DNA from: Desulfofustis sp.
Lineage (GTDB): Bacteria > Desulfobacterota > Desulfobulbia > Desulfobulbales > Desulfocapsaceae
Length of the DNA: 22,531 nucleotides
Reading direction: 5' to 3'
Assembly (NCBI GenBank): GCA_029287755.1
Contig: JARFQM010000433.1
Location: forward strand, 1 to 22,531
Shown here: positions 1 to 7,416 of the stretch, one piece after another
How positions within the stretch are numbered: position 1 is the stretch's first letter
Layout of the letters: each line of letters opens with the position of its first letter
Notes under the pieces: model-generated
The model's database searches: none
What the model saw: the letters and a program-made list of their open reading frames with translations, nothing else
Told to the model about the DNA's origin: nothing
Translations under genes and position numbers: made by a program

Positions 1-1
1 A

Positions 2-964
2 CCCTGGCAGGGCAGTCTTGCCATTTCCGGGGTGGACGCCGAGTTGCTCAAGCGCCGGGCGAGAACGCTCACCGCCGATCCGGATCTGATGTTGCAGATT
101 GGGCCGGCAGGTGGCTCTCTGGTGGGCAGGGTGGCCGTCTCGCAGGCCCTGCTAGAAGTCGCATACATCGATCGCTCGGCCTCCGAGTCACGCGACGTCG
201 TCTTCGTCGACGCAGCTGCGCAATCGTCTTCCTGGCCGTTTCATTACGATATAGACGTGGCTCTTGGCGAGGATGTCCAGGTTAAAGGGCATGGTCTGGC
301 CGGCAGGCTCGAGGGGCAGTTGAATGTTGCCAGCAATCCCAACAACATCATCGTTGGCCGAGGTTTTCTGGATATCGCCGATGGCAGTTTCGCTATTTAC
401 GGCAGCCCGTTGACCATAGCCAGGGGGCGGCTGTCCTTCAATGGAGGCCCGGTGGATAACCCGGGCCTTGATATCAAGGCCTCAAAAAAGGTGGAAGAAG
501 CGGGTTTTGGTTCCGAAGGCGTGGAAGTGGGGGTCTACGTTACCGGCAGCGCCGCCGATTTCGAGATGGAACTCTTTGCGGTACCATCCATGGAAGATAA
601 CGATATACTGGCCTATATTCTCCTCGATAAACCTTTGAGCAGGGACGGCGACGAGAGTGCCGGGCTGGTCAGTGCGGCAGCCCAGGCCCTCGGTCTGGGT
701 AAAGGCACGAGGCTGCTCAGTGATGTCAGTTCCATGCTGCCCGTTGACGATATCCGGGTCGAGGGCAGGATAGAGAGTCAGGACACCTCGCTGGTTGTCG
801 GTAAAAATCTTTCCGAGCAACTCTCGGTGAGCTATGATTACAATTTATTTAAGAACGCCGGCTCCTTCAGGGTACGTTATGAGTTCGGCAAGGGCTTCTC
901 GGTGGAGAGCAGAAATTCCATGGAGTCGAATGCAGTCGAACTCTTATACTCCTTGGAGAGGTAA
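2..964 (+). CDS. tamB: TamB, C-terminal part (5' end outside window)
   Basis: This is the C-terminal end of a TamB/DUF490-family protein, the inner-membrane-anchored partner in outer-membrane protein and lipid transport to the outer membrane. The frame is open from base 2, so the GTG at 32 is internal and not a start. About 320 residues are visible. They show the family's long beta-rich repeats (for example GRGFLDIADGSFAIYGSPL and GRLSFNGGPVDNPGLDIKA), then the conserved 'DNDILAYILLDKPLSRD' type segment. The last section is amphipathic beta (LSVSYDYNLFKNAGSFRVRY) and ends in LLYSLER, the usual TamB terminus. The N-terminal membrane anchor lies upstream of the window. A 51-base gap with a hairpin separates it from the next gene on the same strand. 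Confidence 0.9.
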   Translation, partial: PWQGSLAISGVDAELLKRRARTLTADPDLMLQIGPAGGSLVGRVAVSQALLEVAYIDRSASESRDVVFVDAAAQSSSWPFHYDIDVALGEDVQVKGHGLAGRLEGQLNVASNPNNIIVGRGFLDIADGSFAIYGSPLTIARGRLSFNGGPVDNPGLDIKASKKVEEAGFGSEGVEVGVYVTGSAADFEMELFAVPSMEDNDILAYILLDKPLSRDGDESAGLVSAAAQALGLGKGTRLLSDVSSMLPVDDIRVEGRIESQDTSLVVGKNLSEQLSVSYDYNLFKNAGSFRVRYEFGKGFSVESRNSMESNAVELLYSLER

Positions 965-970
965 ACGTAT

Positions 971-989
971 CTGCACCCGAAGGGTGCAG
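971..989 (+). other. Hairpin between tamB and the GatB/YqeY gene
   Basis: A perfect 8-bp inverted repeat, CTGCACCC and GGGTGCAG with a GAA loop, begins 6 bases after the tamB stop. No run of T follows, so a classic intrinsic terminator is not supported. It could stabilise or process the tamB 3' end, or partly end transcription. Confidence 0.45.
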
Positions 990-1015
990 AACAATATGAT
1001 TTTTGGGGAATCGAC

Positions 1016-1417
1016 ATGAGCCTGCAGGAACAGATATCCGCTGAGCTGAAGACGGCGATGAAAAACAAGGATCGGGTCAGGACCGATGCGGTCAGAGTGC
1101 TTATCGGCGAGTTTCAGCGCCAGCCCGAAAAGGAGCTGAGCGATCAACAGGTGACGGGCATCATCAGGAAGCTGATAAAATCCGAGAAGGATCTGCTGGC
1201 CGTTTCCGGGGCCCAGGACTCGGGTTTTATAGAAGTCCTGGAAGGGTATCTGCCCAGACAGGCAAGCGAGGAAGAAATTAGAAGGTGGATTACCGAAAAT
1301 ATCGATTTCAGTGAGTTCAACAACAAGATGCAGGCCATGAAACCGATCATGGCCCACTTTGCCGGCAACGCTGACGGCACTGCGGTCAAAAAGGTCCTCC
1401 AGACCTTCGACGACTGA
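1016..1417 (+). CDS. GatB/YqeY domain-containing protein
   Basis: A 133-residue stand-alone GatB/YqeY-domain protein. The family resembles the tRNA-binding tail domain of the amidotransferase subunit GatB; the role of the free-standing proteins is not firmly known. Typical family features are visible: the opening SLQEQISAELKTAMKNKD, a basic helix with RTDAVRVLIGEF, and the later segments VLEGYLPRQASEEEI and MAHFAGNADGTAVKKVL. It is slightly shorter than the usual roughly 147 residues. The deficit lies after residue 35, where family members usually carry a longer loop. The ATG at 1016 follows a GGGGAA stretch that can act as ribosome binding site. It is co-directional with tamB and trkA. Confidence 0.88.
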   Translation: MSLQEQISAELKTAMKNKDRVRTDAVRVLIGEFQRQPEKELSDQQVTGIIRKLIKSEKDLLAVSGAQDSGFIEVLEGYLPRQASEEEIRRWITENIDFSEFNNKMQAMKPIMAHFAGNADGTAVKKVLQTFDD

Positions 1418-1463
1418 ACCGCCGGCTCCCGCGCTTTTCTCTCGTGTTAAGACAGGTCTGAAG

Positions 1464-2870
1464 ATGTTCAAGCGGTTGAAGAAAAAAGAGAAAATTCTTA
1501 TCCTCGGGCTCGGCGGGGTGGGTTACTACCTGGCCAAGCGGCTGCAGCATGAAGAGTATGCGGTAACCGCCGTCGAACCCAACCCGGAACGCTACCGGTA
1601 CGGTGATGAAACACTTGATGTCCGGCTGATCCGCGGCGAGGCGATGGACATAAAATGCTGGCGGGAAGCGGACGCCGCTTCCATGGCCTGCGTCATCTGC
1701 GTCACCGACAACGACGCGGTCAACATGATGTCCGCCCAGATAGCCGACAAGTTCGGCATCCCTTACAAGATAGTCAGGGTTCATTCTCTGCAGTTCGGAC
1801 TGCCGGGATCGCTGCTCGGCGGCGAGGACCTGAAGATCGACCTGCTGATCCATCCCGAGGAAATGGTAGCCCAGGAGATAACCAGGCTGATCAAGCTGCG
1901 CCACGGCAACGAGGTGATTGAAAGTGCCGATCAGAAAATTCAGCTGCTGGCCGCCAGGATTACCCATGACTCCCAGTTTGCCGATCAGAAGCTCAAAGAT
2001 ATTTCCCTCAAATATTCAAGCTTTGCCTTTCGGGTGGTGGCAGTTGCCAGGGGCATCACCACCATTATCCCCGATGGCGAGTTCGAGATTCTGCCCCACG
2101 ACCAGATCGTAGTGATGACCGACAGCGAACATTTGCCCGAGATGATGAAAATCGCCGGTGTTCCAGAGGGACTGCGGCAGCGGGTGTTGATTGTCGGCGG
2201 CGGCCGGATTGGCTGCCGGGTGGCCGAACTGTTGAAAAAATCGGTCGAGATCACCCTGATCGAACGGGATGGAGAACGGGCCCGGGAACTTGCCGGTCTG
2301 CTGACCCATGTGCAGGTGCTGCACGGTGACGGCTCCAAGGCCGAGGTCCTCAACCTGGCGGGCGTCCAGGATATCGACACCTTCATTACCACCACCGGCA
2401 GCAACGAAACCAATATCATGAGTTCGCTGCTGGCCAAAAATATGATGTCGGGCGGCAACAACAACGGCAACGACAACGGCACCGAAAAAACCATTGCCGT
2501 AGTCAGCGAAGAGGATTACCAGGTGCTGGCGGCCACTATCGGGCTCGATATCGCCCTGAATAAAAAAGTGATGGCGGCCGGTGAAATCATGAAGCATATC
2601 CGCCGTAGCGAACTGCTCTCCGCCGCCCACCTGCACGGCTTCGATGCCGAGGTGGTGGAACTGGTAGCGGCGCCCGGTTCTCCCATCACCAAAAAACCGC
2701 TCGCCAAACTCGATCCCTCCTATCAAGGCAAGCTGCTGATCGGCGGTGTCTATCGCGACGGTGTGTGGCAGGTGGCGGTTGGCAGTACCCATATCGCCGC
2801 CCACGAGCGGGTCATCGGAGTCTGCCTGTCGATGCAGCTCATAGAGATGAGAAAGCTGTTTTCTGTGTGA
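1464..2870 (+). CDS. trkA: Trk system potassium uptake regulatory protein TrkA
   Basis: A 468-residue peripheral membrane protein that binds NAD(H) and gates the TrkH/TrkG potassium channel. It has the duplicated RCK layout: RCK-N1 with the dinucleotide motif GLGGVGYYLAKRL (about 15-27), RCK-C1 (about 140-220), RCK-N2 opening with VLIVGGGRIGCRVAELL (about 240), and RCK-C2 (about 385-468). The size matches TrkA (about 458). I chose the ATG at 1464 rather than the open frame upstream, because the longer form would overlap the preceding gene and add an unrelated Ser/Pro-rich tail. A weak AGGT lies 6 bases before this ATG. A short Asn/Gly/Asp-rich insertion (GGNNNGNDNGTEK, about residue 330) sits in the second RCK-N. 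No trkH is in the window. Confidence 0.88.
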   Translation: MFKRLKKKEKILILGLGGVGYYLAKRLQHEEYAVTAVEPNPERYRYGDETLDVRLIRGEAMDIKCWREADAASMACVICVTDNDAVNMMSAQIADKFGIPYKIVRVHSLQFGLPGSLLGGEDLKIDLLIHPEEMVAQEITRLIKLRHGNEVIESADQKIQLLAARITHDSQFADQKLKDISLKYSSFAFRVVAVARGITTIIPDGEFEILPHDQIVVMTDSEHLPEMMKIAGVPEGLRQRVLIVGGGRIGCRVAELLKKSVEITLIERDGERARELAGLLTHVQVLHGDGSKAEVLNLAGVQDIDTFITTTGSNETNIMSSLLAKNMMSGGNNNGNDNGTEKTIAVVSEEDYQVLAATIGLDIALNKKVMAAGEIMKHIRRSELLSAAHLHGFDAEVVELVAAPGSPITKKPLAKLDPSYQGKLLIGGVYRDGVWQVAVGSTHIAAHERVIGVCLSMQLIEMRKLFSV

Positions 2871-2982
2871 TTCCCCCACCCCCATCGGCGGCAAGCGCTG
2901 CGTAGGGCAATTACGAGATCCTTCCTACCCCCTGTCTTCCGGTTGGCTGCCTCAGGCGTCGACAGCCTCTCCTGTCATTTCC

Positions 2983-3007
2983 AGCCAGGTTGACAATCAA
3001 GCTGGCT
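2983..3007 (+). terminator. Terminator-like hairpin after trkA
   Basis: An 11-bp stem with one mismatch (AGCCAGGTTGA with TCAAGCTGGCT, loop CAA) lies 113 bases after the trkA stop, followed by TTCTCC. The weak T-tract makes termination possible but not certain. The TTGACA inside it has no convincing -10 partner. Confidence 0.4.
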
Positions 3008-3097
3008 TTCTCCTGCCATCGTGAATAATTAAGAATAATCTACCAACGAAGGCGGATCCCCGGCGGGACCTCATCTTCATTGCAGCAGGAGAATTAA

Positions 3098-4237
3098 ATG
3101 CAAAAATATTTGAAAATATTCGTAATCTTATCACAAGTTCTTGGGGCCGGACCCCTCTCTTCCATGGCGCTGGCTGCAGCAGTCCCGGTTACCGGTTCTG
3201 CCGGCTCAGTTCTGCAGGTCGAAGAATTCGCGGTGTTTGATGAGCCCTGGGCCATGACTTTTCTGCCCGGCGGCGATCTGCTGGTTACCGAGAAATCAGG
3301 TACTCTATTGCTGGTCAGCGCCGACGGTAAATCAAAAAGCGCGGTGGCCGGGGTACCGGAGGTGGCCTACGGGGGGCAGGGAGGGCTGGGTGATATTATA
3401 CTCCACCCAGAATATGAGAGTAATTCCACTGTCTACCTCTCCTATGCCGAGCAAGGCCGGAACGGCAAAAAGGGAGCGGCGGTGGCCATGGCACGTTTCG
3501 ACCACGATCCTTCCAGGCCGGCGCTGAATGACCTCAAGGTTATCTGGCGTCAGCACCCCAAAACCACCGGCAGCGGCCACTACTCGCATCGCCTTGCCTT
3601 CAGTCCCGACCACAAACTGTTTATCACCTCCGGTGAGCGGCAGAAACAAAAACCGTCCCAGGACATGACCCAGAATCTCGGCAAGATAATCCGGCTCAAT
3701 CCGGACGGCTCGGTACCTCCGGACAATCCCTACCAGGATAAGGGGGAACTGGCGCTGACCTTCTGGTCAATCGGCCACCGCAATCTCCTGGGAATCGCCT
3801 TTGACCGGGACGGGCGTCTGTGGACCCACGAAATGGGACCGCGACATGGGGACGAGTTCAATCTTATCGTTCCTGGAGATAATTACGGCTGGCCCCTCGT
3901 TTCCTGGGGGGACCAGTATTCGGGCACCGATATACCCGATCACGACACCCGTCCCGACCTTAATGCTCCAGAAATCTACTGGGTGCCCACCGTCGCACCA
4001 TCGGGCCTGATCATCTACAGCGGGACGGTGTTTCCAGAGTGGCGCGGCCAGGCATTCATCGGCGGACTGGCCTCGAAGTCGCTGCTGCGCATCAAGATTG
4101 AGGGCGACAGCGCCGAAGAAGTCGAACGCTTCTCGATGGGCAAGAGAATCCGTGAGGTGGAGCAGGGCCCCGAGGGGGCAATATGGGTTCTGGAGGACAA
4201 GAGCGGCGGCCGTTTGCTGAAACTCTCGAAAAGCTAG
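3098..4237 (+). CDS. PQQ-dependent sugar dehydrogenase (soluble aldose dehydrogenase, YliI/Asd type)
   Basis: A 379-residue exported quinoprotein predicted to oxidise aldose sugars in the periplasm with pyrroloquinoline quinone. An N-terminal signal peptide is visible (basic MQKYLK, hydrophobic stretch, SSMALAAA cleavage region). The mature part is a six-bladed propeller of the glucose/sorbosone dehydrogenase family. Diagnostic segments are [20 protein letters not shown] near the start, [14 protein letters not shown] (with the His-Arg pair of the active site), [29 protein letters not shown] and [15 protein letters not shown]. The length is close to E. coli YliI (371). The start is supported by GCAGGAGAATTAA directly upstream of the ATG. 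It appears monocistronic. No PQQ synthesis genes are in the window, so whether the cell makes or imports PQQ is open. Confidence 0.9.
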   Translation: MQKYLKIFVILSQVLGAGPLSSMALAAAVPVTGSAGSVLQVEEFAVFDEPWAMTFLPGGDLLVTEKSGTLLLVSADGKSKSAVAGVPEVAYGGQGGLGDIILHPEYESNSTVYLSYAEQGRNGKKGAAVAMARFDHDPSRPALNDLKVIWRQHPKTTGSGHYSHRLAFSPDHKLFITSGERQKQKPSQDMTQNLGKIIRLNPDGSVPPDNPYQDKGELALTFWSIGHRNLLGIAFDRDGRLWTHEMGPRHGDEFNLIVPGDNYGWPLVSWGDQYSGTDIPDHDTRPDLNAPEIYWVPTVAPSGLIIYSGTVFPEWRGQAFIGGLASKSLLRIKIEGDSAEEVERFSMGKRIREVEQGPEGAIWVLEDKSGGRLLKLSKS

Positions 4238-4477
4238 TCAGTCATCCTCTGAATATCCTGCCGACAAGTAAGTTTGCGAGTAAGCCAAGATGGGCGAGCA
4301 GGGCGAGCCCCAACTATCCTCGATAGGCAAACCTTCAATTGTTAGGCTTAGTGCTTATGCTTGTGGTATGGGGTGCAGGAGATTGCTTGGATTAATTGCC
4401 TGGCTTTTTCATAATCTTAAAAGTTCCAGGTAGTTGATCAGGCGGTGCAGACAAGATCTACAGAGGAGGACGAGGGT
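4238..4477 (+). other. Intergenic region with small inverted repeats
   Basis: No gene was found here. It contains a tandem GGGCGAGC-like repeat at about 4291-4310, a 5-bp hairpin CTATC-CTC-GATAG at 4314-4326, and a TAAGCC/GGCTTA pair (4281-4286 and 4345-4350) that could enclose both. A candidate promoter for the kinase gene lies near its 3' end. Confidence 0.35.
4387..4415 (+). promoter_or_regulatory. Candidate sigma70 promoter of the kinase-BON gene
   Basis: TTGGAT (4387-4392) and CATAAT (4410-4415) are separated by 17 bases, a good spacing for a housekeeping promoter. The downstream start codon is at 4478. The call is by eye from consensus match only. Confidence 0.35.
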
Positions 4478-5293
4478 ATGGCTATTATTACTATTTCCCG
4501 GCAGGCAGGAAGTTTGGGCGATGAGATAGCCAGGGAAGCGGCCCGCACGCTTGGCTACGATTTCATAGAAAAAGTGCAAATTAGTGAGATTCTCTCGAGG
4601 CTTGGCTTCTCGACATCCGAGATTGACAGGCTTGATGAGAAAAAGCCTTCTATCTGGCAAACCCTCACCATACAGAAAGAGTTGTTCGCCAATTACATTA
4701 AAGCTGCTGTATACGAGCTTGCAACCCGAAAAAATGTAGTGATCGTCGGACGAGGGGGGCAGGTAATATTAAAGGATATACCGGGGGTTTTGCATGTAAG
4801 GATCATTGCTCCTTATGGGTTGAGAGTGCAGCGATTAATGGAGCAAAGAGGCTATAAAGATGATGACGCCAAGCGGATGCTGCGGCAAAGAGATAGAGAC
4901 TCGTCTGGATACTTAAACACCTATTTTGACGCCAATTCGTCTGACAGTGACCTGTATGATTTAGTCCTCAATACCCGGGTGCTGACAATGGAAAAGTGTG
5001 TCGAAACTATCGCCTGCGCAGTTGCTGAAGACGCGATCAAAGACGGCCCACCCACCTCAGAATTACTCTATGACCTGGCGCTGAAATACAAGGCGAAGGC
5101 AGCTATTTTGAAAGTCAACGGCGGGGGAGATATCATAAATCTGGAACTGACAAACGGCGTTGCCACACTTTCGGGACTGGTTGAGTCCTCCGCTGCCAAA
5201 AATGATTGTCAAAGGGTCTTACTGGAGATTCAGGGTATTAAATCAGTAAATAACGACTTGGGGGTCCGAAGTGGCGATGGGCGTATACTGTGA
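4478..5293 (+). CDS. Cytidylate kinase-like protein fused to a BON domain
   Basis: A 271-residue two-domain protein. Residues 1 to about 185 match the cytidylate kinase-like family: the N-terminal ITISRQAGSLGDEIA, in which GSLGDEIA stands where the P-loop would be, then NVVIVGRGGQVIL (86-98), then VRIIAPYGLRVQRLMEQRG and DRDSSGYLNTYFD. The canonical GKS/T lysine of a Walker A loop is not visible, as is common in this family, so nucleotide kinase activity is unproven. Residues about 204-264 form a BON domain (IINLELTNGVATLSGLVESS then VLLEIQGIKSVNNDLGVR), a fold known for binding membranes or ligands. There is no signal peptide, so it is probably cytoplasmic. I chose the ATG at 4478 because AGAGGAGG lies 8 bases upstream; a GTG at 4445 is less likely. 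Confidence 0.8.
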   Translation: MAIITISRQAGSLGDEIAREAARTLGYDFIEKVQISEILSRLGFSTSEIDRLDEKKPSIWQTLTIQKELFANYIKAAVYELATRKNVVIVGRGGQVILKDIPGVLHVRIIAPYGLRVQRLMEQRGYKDDDAKRMLRQRDRDSSGYLNTYFDANSSDSDLYDLVLNTRVLTMEKCVETIACAVAEDAIKDGPPTSELLYDLALKYKAKAAILKVNGGGDIINLELTNGVATLSGLVESSAAKNDCQRVLLEIQGIKSVNNDLGVRSGDGRIL

Positions 5294-5406
5294 ATCGGCA
5301 TTAGCGCCTGGGCTTACCAATGGCTAAATCACCTCCACCAGTGCTGCTGCTCCCGTAAGGGAAATCCGCCTGTCTCCCGGCCAGAGTGCGCTCGGTTCCG
5401 CTTGAA

Positions 5407-6744
5407 TTATTTTTGCTTTTTGTCAGTGCTGCGCTGGATCGACTGGTACAACCGTTTTACCAGGGCCTGATTGTAGCCGTGCGATGTCATGTTGGCGACG
5501 ATTCGTCCTCTGATGGGGAAACCGAGTAGATTAAGGTCTCCGATCAGGTCCAAAATCTTGTGGCGTACGAACTCGTCGGGATAGCGAAGCTCCGTGTTCA
5601 GGACCTTGCCTTCATGCATGATGATATGGGAATTGAGATACCCGCTGCCCACTTTTCCGAGTCTCTGGGCCATCTCGATATTCTCGAAGGTATTGAATGA
5701 TCGAGCGGGGGCTATTTCTTCGGCAAAAGATCCTTTTTCAGGGTTGAACGTATAAAGCTGTTCACCTATGGGCTGAGGGTAATCCACACGCATCGTTATT
5801 TCAAAACCCTCGAAAGGTTCCGCATAGACGTGCTTTTCATGGCTTTTTTCCTTGCCCACCACCACTTTTTTCCTGATCACGGCAACCTTGGCAGGTGCCT
5901 GCTGTTCCACAATCCCTACCTTGGCTATGAGGTCATTAAAGTCCTTGGCTGAGCCGTCTATGTTGGGTATCTCGTCATCCACCTTTATGAGTACATTGGT
6001 TATGCCGTAGATGGAAAAGGCAGCCATAAGATGTTCAACTGTGCGAACCTGCTGCCTGCCGTTTTCCAGGGTGGTTGAGTTGGCAGAGAACATTTTCCCT
6101 GGATCGGTTTGAGAAAAGTTTTCAAGCGAAGTGATATGACCGGGGATGGTCTGACCGTCCAGGGTTTGAAAGACAATGCCTTCGTTTACTCCCAGAGGGC
6201 TCAGGATAATGCCCGTTTTTCGACCACTTAGAAGTCCCACCCCATTAAGGACAACGTTTTCACCGATGGTACGTTGAGGGTCGGTAGAAACGATTACATC
6301 TACCGTACCGGCAGGGGTGGAAGATTTCTGCTCTGTGTCGTCCAGTCCTCTTTCCACCAGGGCCGTGGCCCCGTTTCTTGACGGTCGATGAGTAATGGCA
6401 GAGTCCACTTTCTCGAGCAGAGCTTCAAGGTGAAGCGGTTTCTCCATGAAATCGAAGGCTCCGGCTTTTATGGCGGTGACTGCCGTTTCGATCCCGGCAT
6501 GGCCGCTCATCATGATGACGGGCAGCGCTGGGAAGCGTTCGTGTAAACGCTTCAGAAGTTCCAATCCGTCAACACCCGGGAGCCATATATCCAGCAGGAC
6601 CAGAGAGGGTTCCTGGGCATCGAGGCTCTGCCAGAAGCTTTCTGCATCCTGAAAGGCAACGGTCTTATACCCTTCGTCTGCCAGAATTCCCGAGACGGTG
6701 GAACAGATCTGGGGTTGATCATCTACTATACAAATTGGGTTCAT
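5407..6744 (-). CDS. lpxC: Receiver domain fused to LpxC-type UDP-3-O-acyl-GlcNAc deacetylase
   Basis: A 445-residue fusion. Residues 1-120 are a complete response-regulator receiver domain: acidic pair D8/D9, phospho-acceptor D52 in LVLLDIWLPGVDG, switch S80 and K102 in MEKPL. A linker of low conservation (about 121-156) follows. Residues 157-445 are LpxC, the zinc deacetylase that commits UDP-sugar to lipid A. Catalytic and zinc residues are present: E237 and H238 in TVEHLMAA, H395, K396, D399 and D403 in EFVRHKILDLIGDL, and H422 in TSHGYN. Departures from typical LpxC: GVGLLSG (usually GVGLHSG), ARSF (usually ARTF), and no GGSLDN motif. There is no Met or GTG at the domain junction, which supports one continuous protein. 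An NTF2-like gene lies 132 bases upstream on the same strand. It could instead be a paralogue beside a normal lpxC elsewhere. Confidence 0.88.
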   Translation of the reverse strand: MNPICIVDDQPQICSTVSGILADEGYKTVAFQDAESFWQSLDAQEPSLVLLDIWLPGVDGLELLKRLHERFPALPVIMMSGHAGIETAVTAIKAGAFDFMEKPLHLEALLEKVDSAITHRPSRNGATALVERGLDDTEQKSSTPAGTVDVIVSTDPQRTIGENVVLNGVGLLSGRKTGIILSPLGVNEGIVFQTLDGQTIPGHITSLENFSQTDPGKMFSANSTTLENGRQQVRTVEHLMAAFSIYGITNVLIKVDDEIPNIDGSAKDFNDLIAKVGIVEQQAPAKVAVIRKKVVVGKEKSHEKHVYAEPFEGFEITMRVDYPQPIGEQLYTFNPEKGSFAEEIAPARSFNTFENIEMAQRLGKVGSGYLNSHIIMHEGKVLNTELRYPDEFVRHKILDLIGDLNLLGFPIRGRIVANMTSHGYNQALVKRLYQSIQRSTDKKQK

Positions 6745-6851
6745 ATCCAGTGGTCCCAGCTATTAATAAAAAGCACCTGTAAACGACTCATCATAAATGA
6801 TTTTGCCAAAAAGTGCTGTGAAGATAGTTACGATGTGAGCAATATTCCACT

Positions 6852-6871
6852 ATTTTCCCCGGGAGGAAAAT
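6852..6871. other. Inverted repeat between the NTF2-like gene and the receiver-LpxC gene
   Basis: ATTTTCC and GGAAAAT pair around a 6-base GC-rich centre, with T/A-rich flanks (TTTATTTATA on the plus side). It lies just beyond the stop of the NTF2-like gene. On the minus strand, where the genes run, no T-run follows, so termination there is doubtful. Confidence 0.3.
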
Positions 6872-6876
6872 TTTAT

Positions 6877-7263
6877 TTATACTGGAAATTCCCCAGTCCG
6901 CCTTGCTTGATCTGGGGAAGGAATAAAAAAAAGGTTGAGCCGGATGACCTTGTCGCCTGCCAATTCAATCGTTGCCGAGGCGACCATGTTTTCCCTGCTG
7001 TACTGGGATAGAACGGCGCATGGCCGGGTGCGGCCCGACTTGTGAATTTCTCCCAATTCAGCCCAGACCGGGGCATCGTCGGCGATCTTGTCCAGATTCT
7101 TCGCCAGGTACTCCAGCATACCCTGCTTCCCCTGCACCGGTTCAGATTGAACCTGGGATTTCAGCTCAATATCATCAGCGATATATGGTTCGAAATATTT
7201 CAGGTTTCGATTGTTCATCATCCGGGCATACGCTTTTATTGCGTCGTACTCTGTAAGTGCCAT
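6877..7263 (-). CDS. NTF2/SnoaL-like domain protein
   Basis: A 128-residue single-domain protein with the pattern of the SnoaL-like/NTF2 superfamily. The opening is helical (IKAYARMMNNRNLKYFEPYIADDIELKSQ), then comes the G-K-x-x-hydrophobic segment VQGKQGMLEYLAKNLDKI, then beta strands ending in ATIELAGDKVIRLNLFFI. Such proteins range from small-molecule isomerases to stress-related folds without known activity, so no substrate can be assigned. The start is supported by AAGGAAC 6-10 bases before the ATG on the minus strand. It lies between an MFS transporter gene and the receiver-LpxC gene, with 150- and 132-base gaps, so shared transcription is possible but not shown. Confidence 0.7.
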   Translation of the reverse strand: MALTEYDAIKAYARMMNNRNLKYFEPYIADDIELKSQVQSEPVQGKQGMLEYLAKNLDKIADDAPVWAELGEIHKSGRTRPCAVLSQYSRENMVASATIELAGDKVIRLNLFFIPSPDQARRTGEFPV

Positions 7264-7416
7264 GGCGTGTTCCTTCTTAGCGGTCTTTCACTGAGCAGAT
7301 ACGGTTAAATGTACCTAAAGTGTCACGATTATACTCCAGCAATATAATAACTCTTTCCGGCAGGGCCGCGGTCTCCTGCACTCCCATACTCTACCTCAGG
7401 GGTGACCTTGAGGAGA

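Noticed and set aside
1359..1463. Upstream extension of the trkA reading frame
   Set aside because: It overlaps the preceding gene and encodes a Ser/Pro-rich tail not found in TrkA.
4320..4350. GGCAAACC followed by an inverted repeat, resembling part of a cyclic-di-GMP riboswitch
   Set aside because: The other invariant segments of that riboswitch are not present.
4366..4389. Possible sigma54 promoter (GG...GC elements) before the kinase-BON gene
   Set aside because: The GG to GC distance is one base too long for the strict -24/-12 spacing; the sigma70-like pair fits better.
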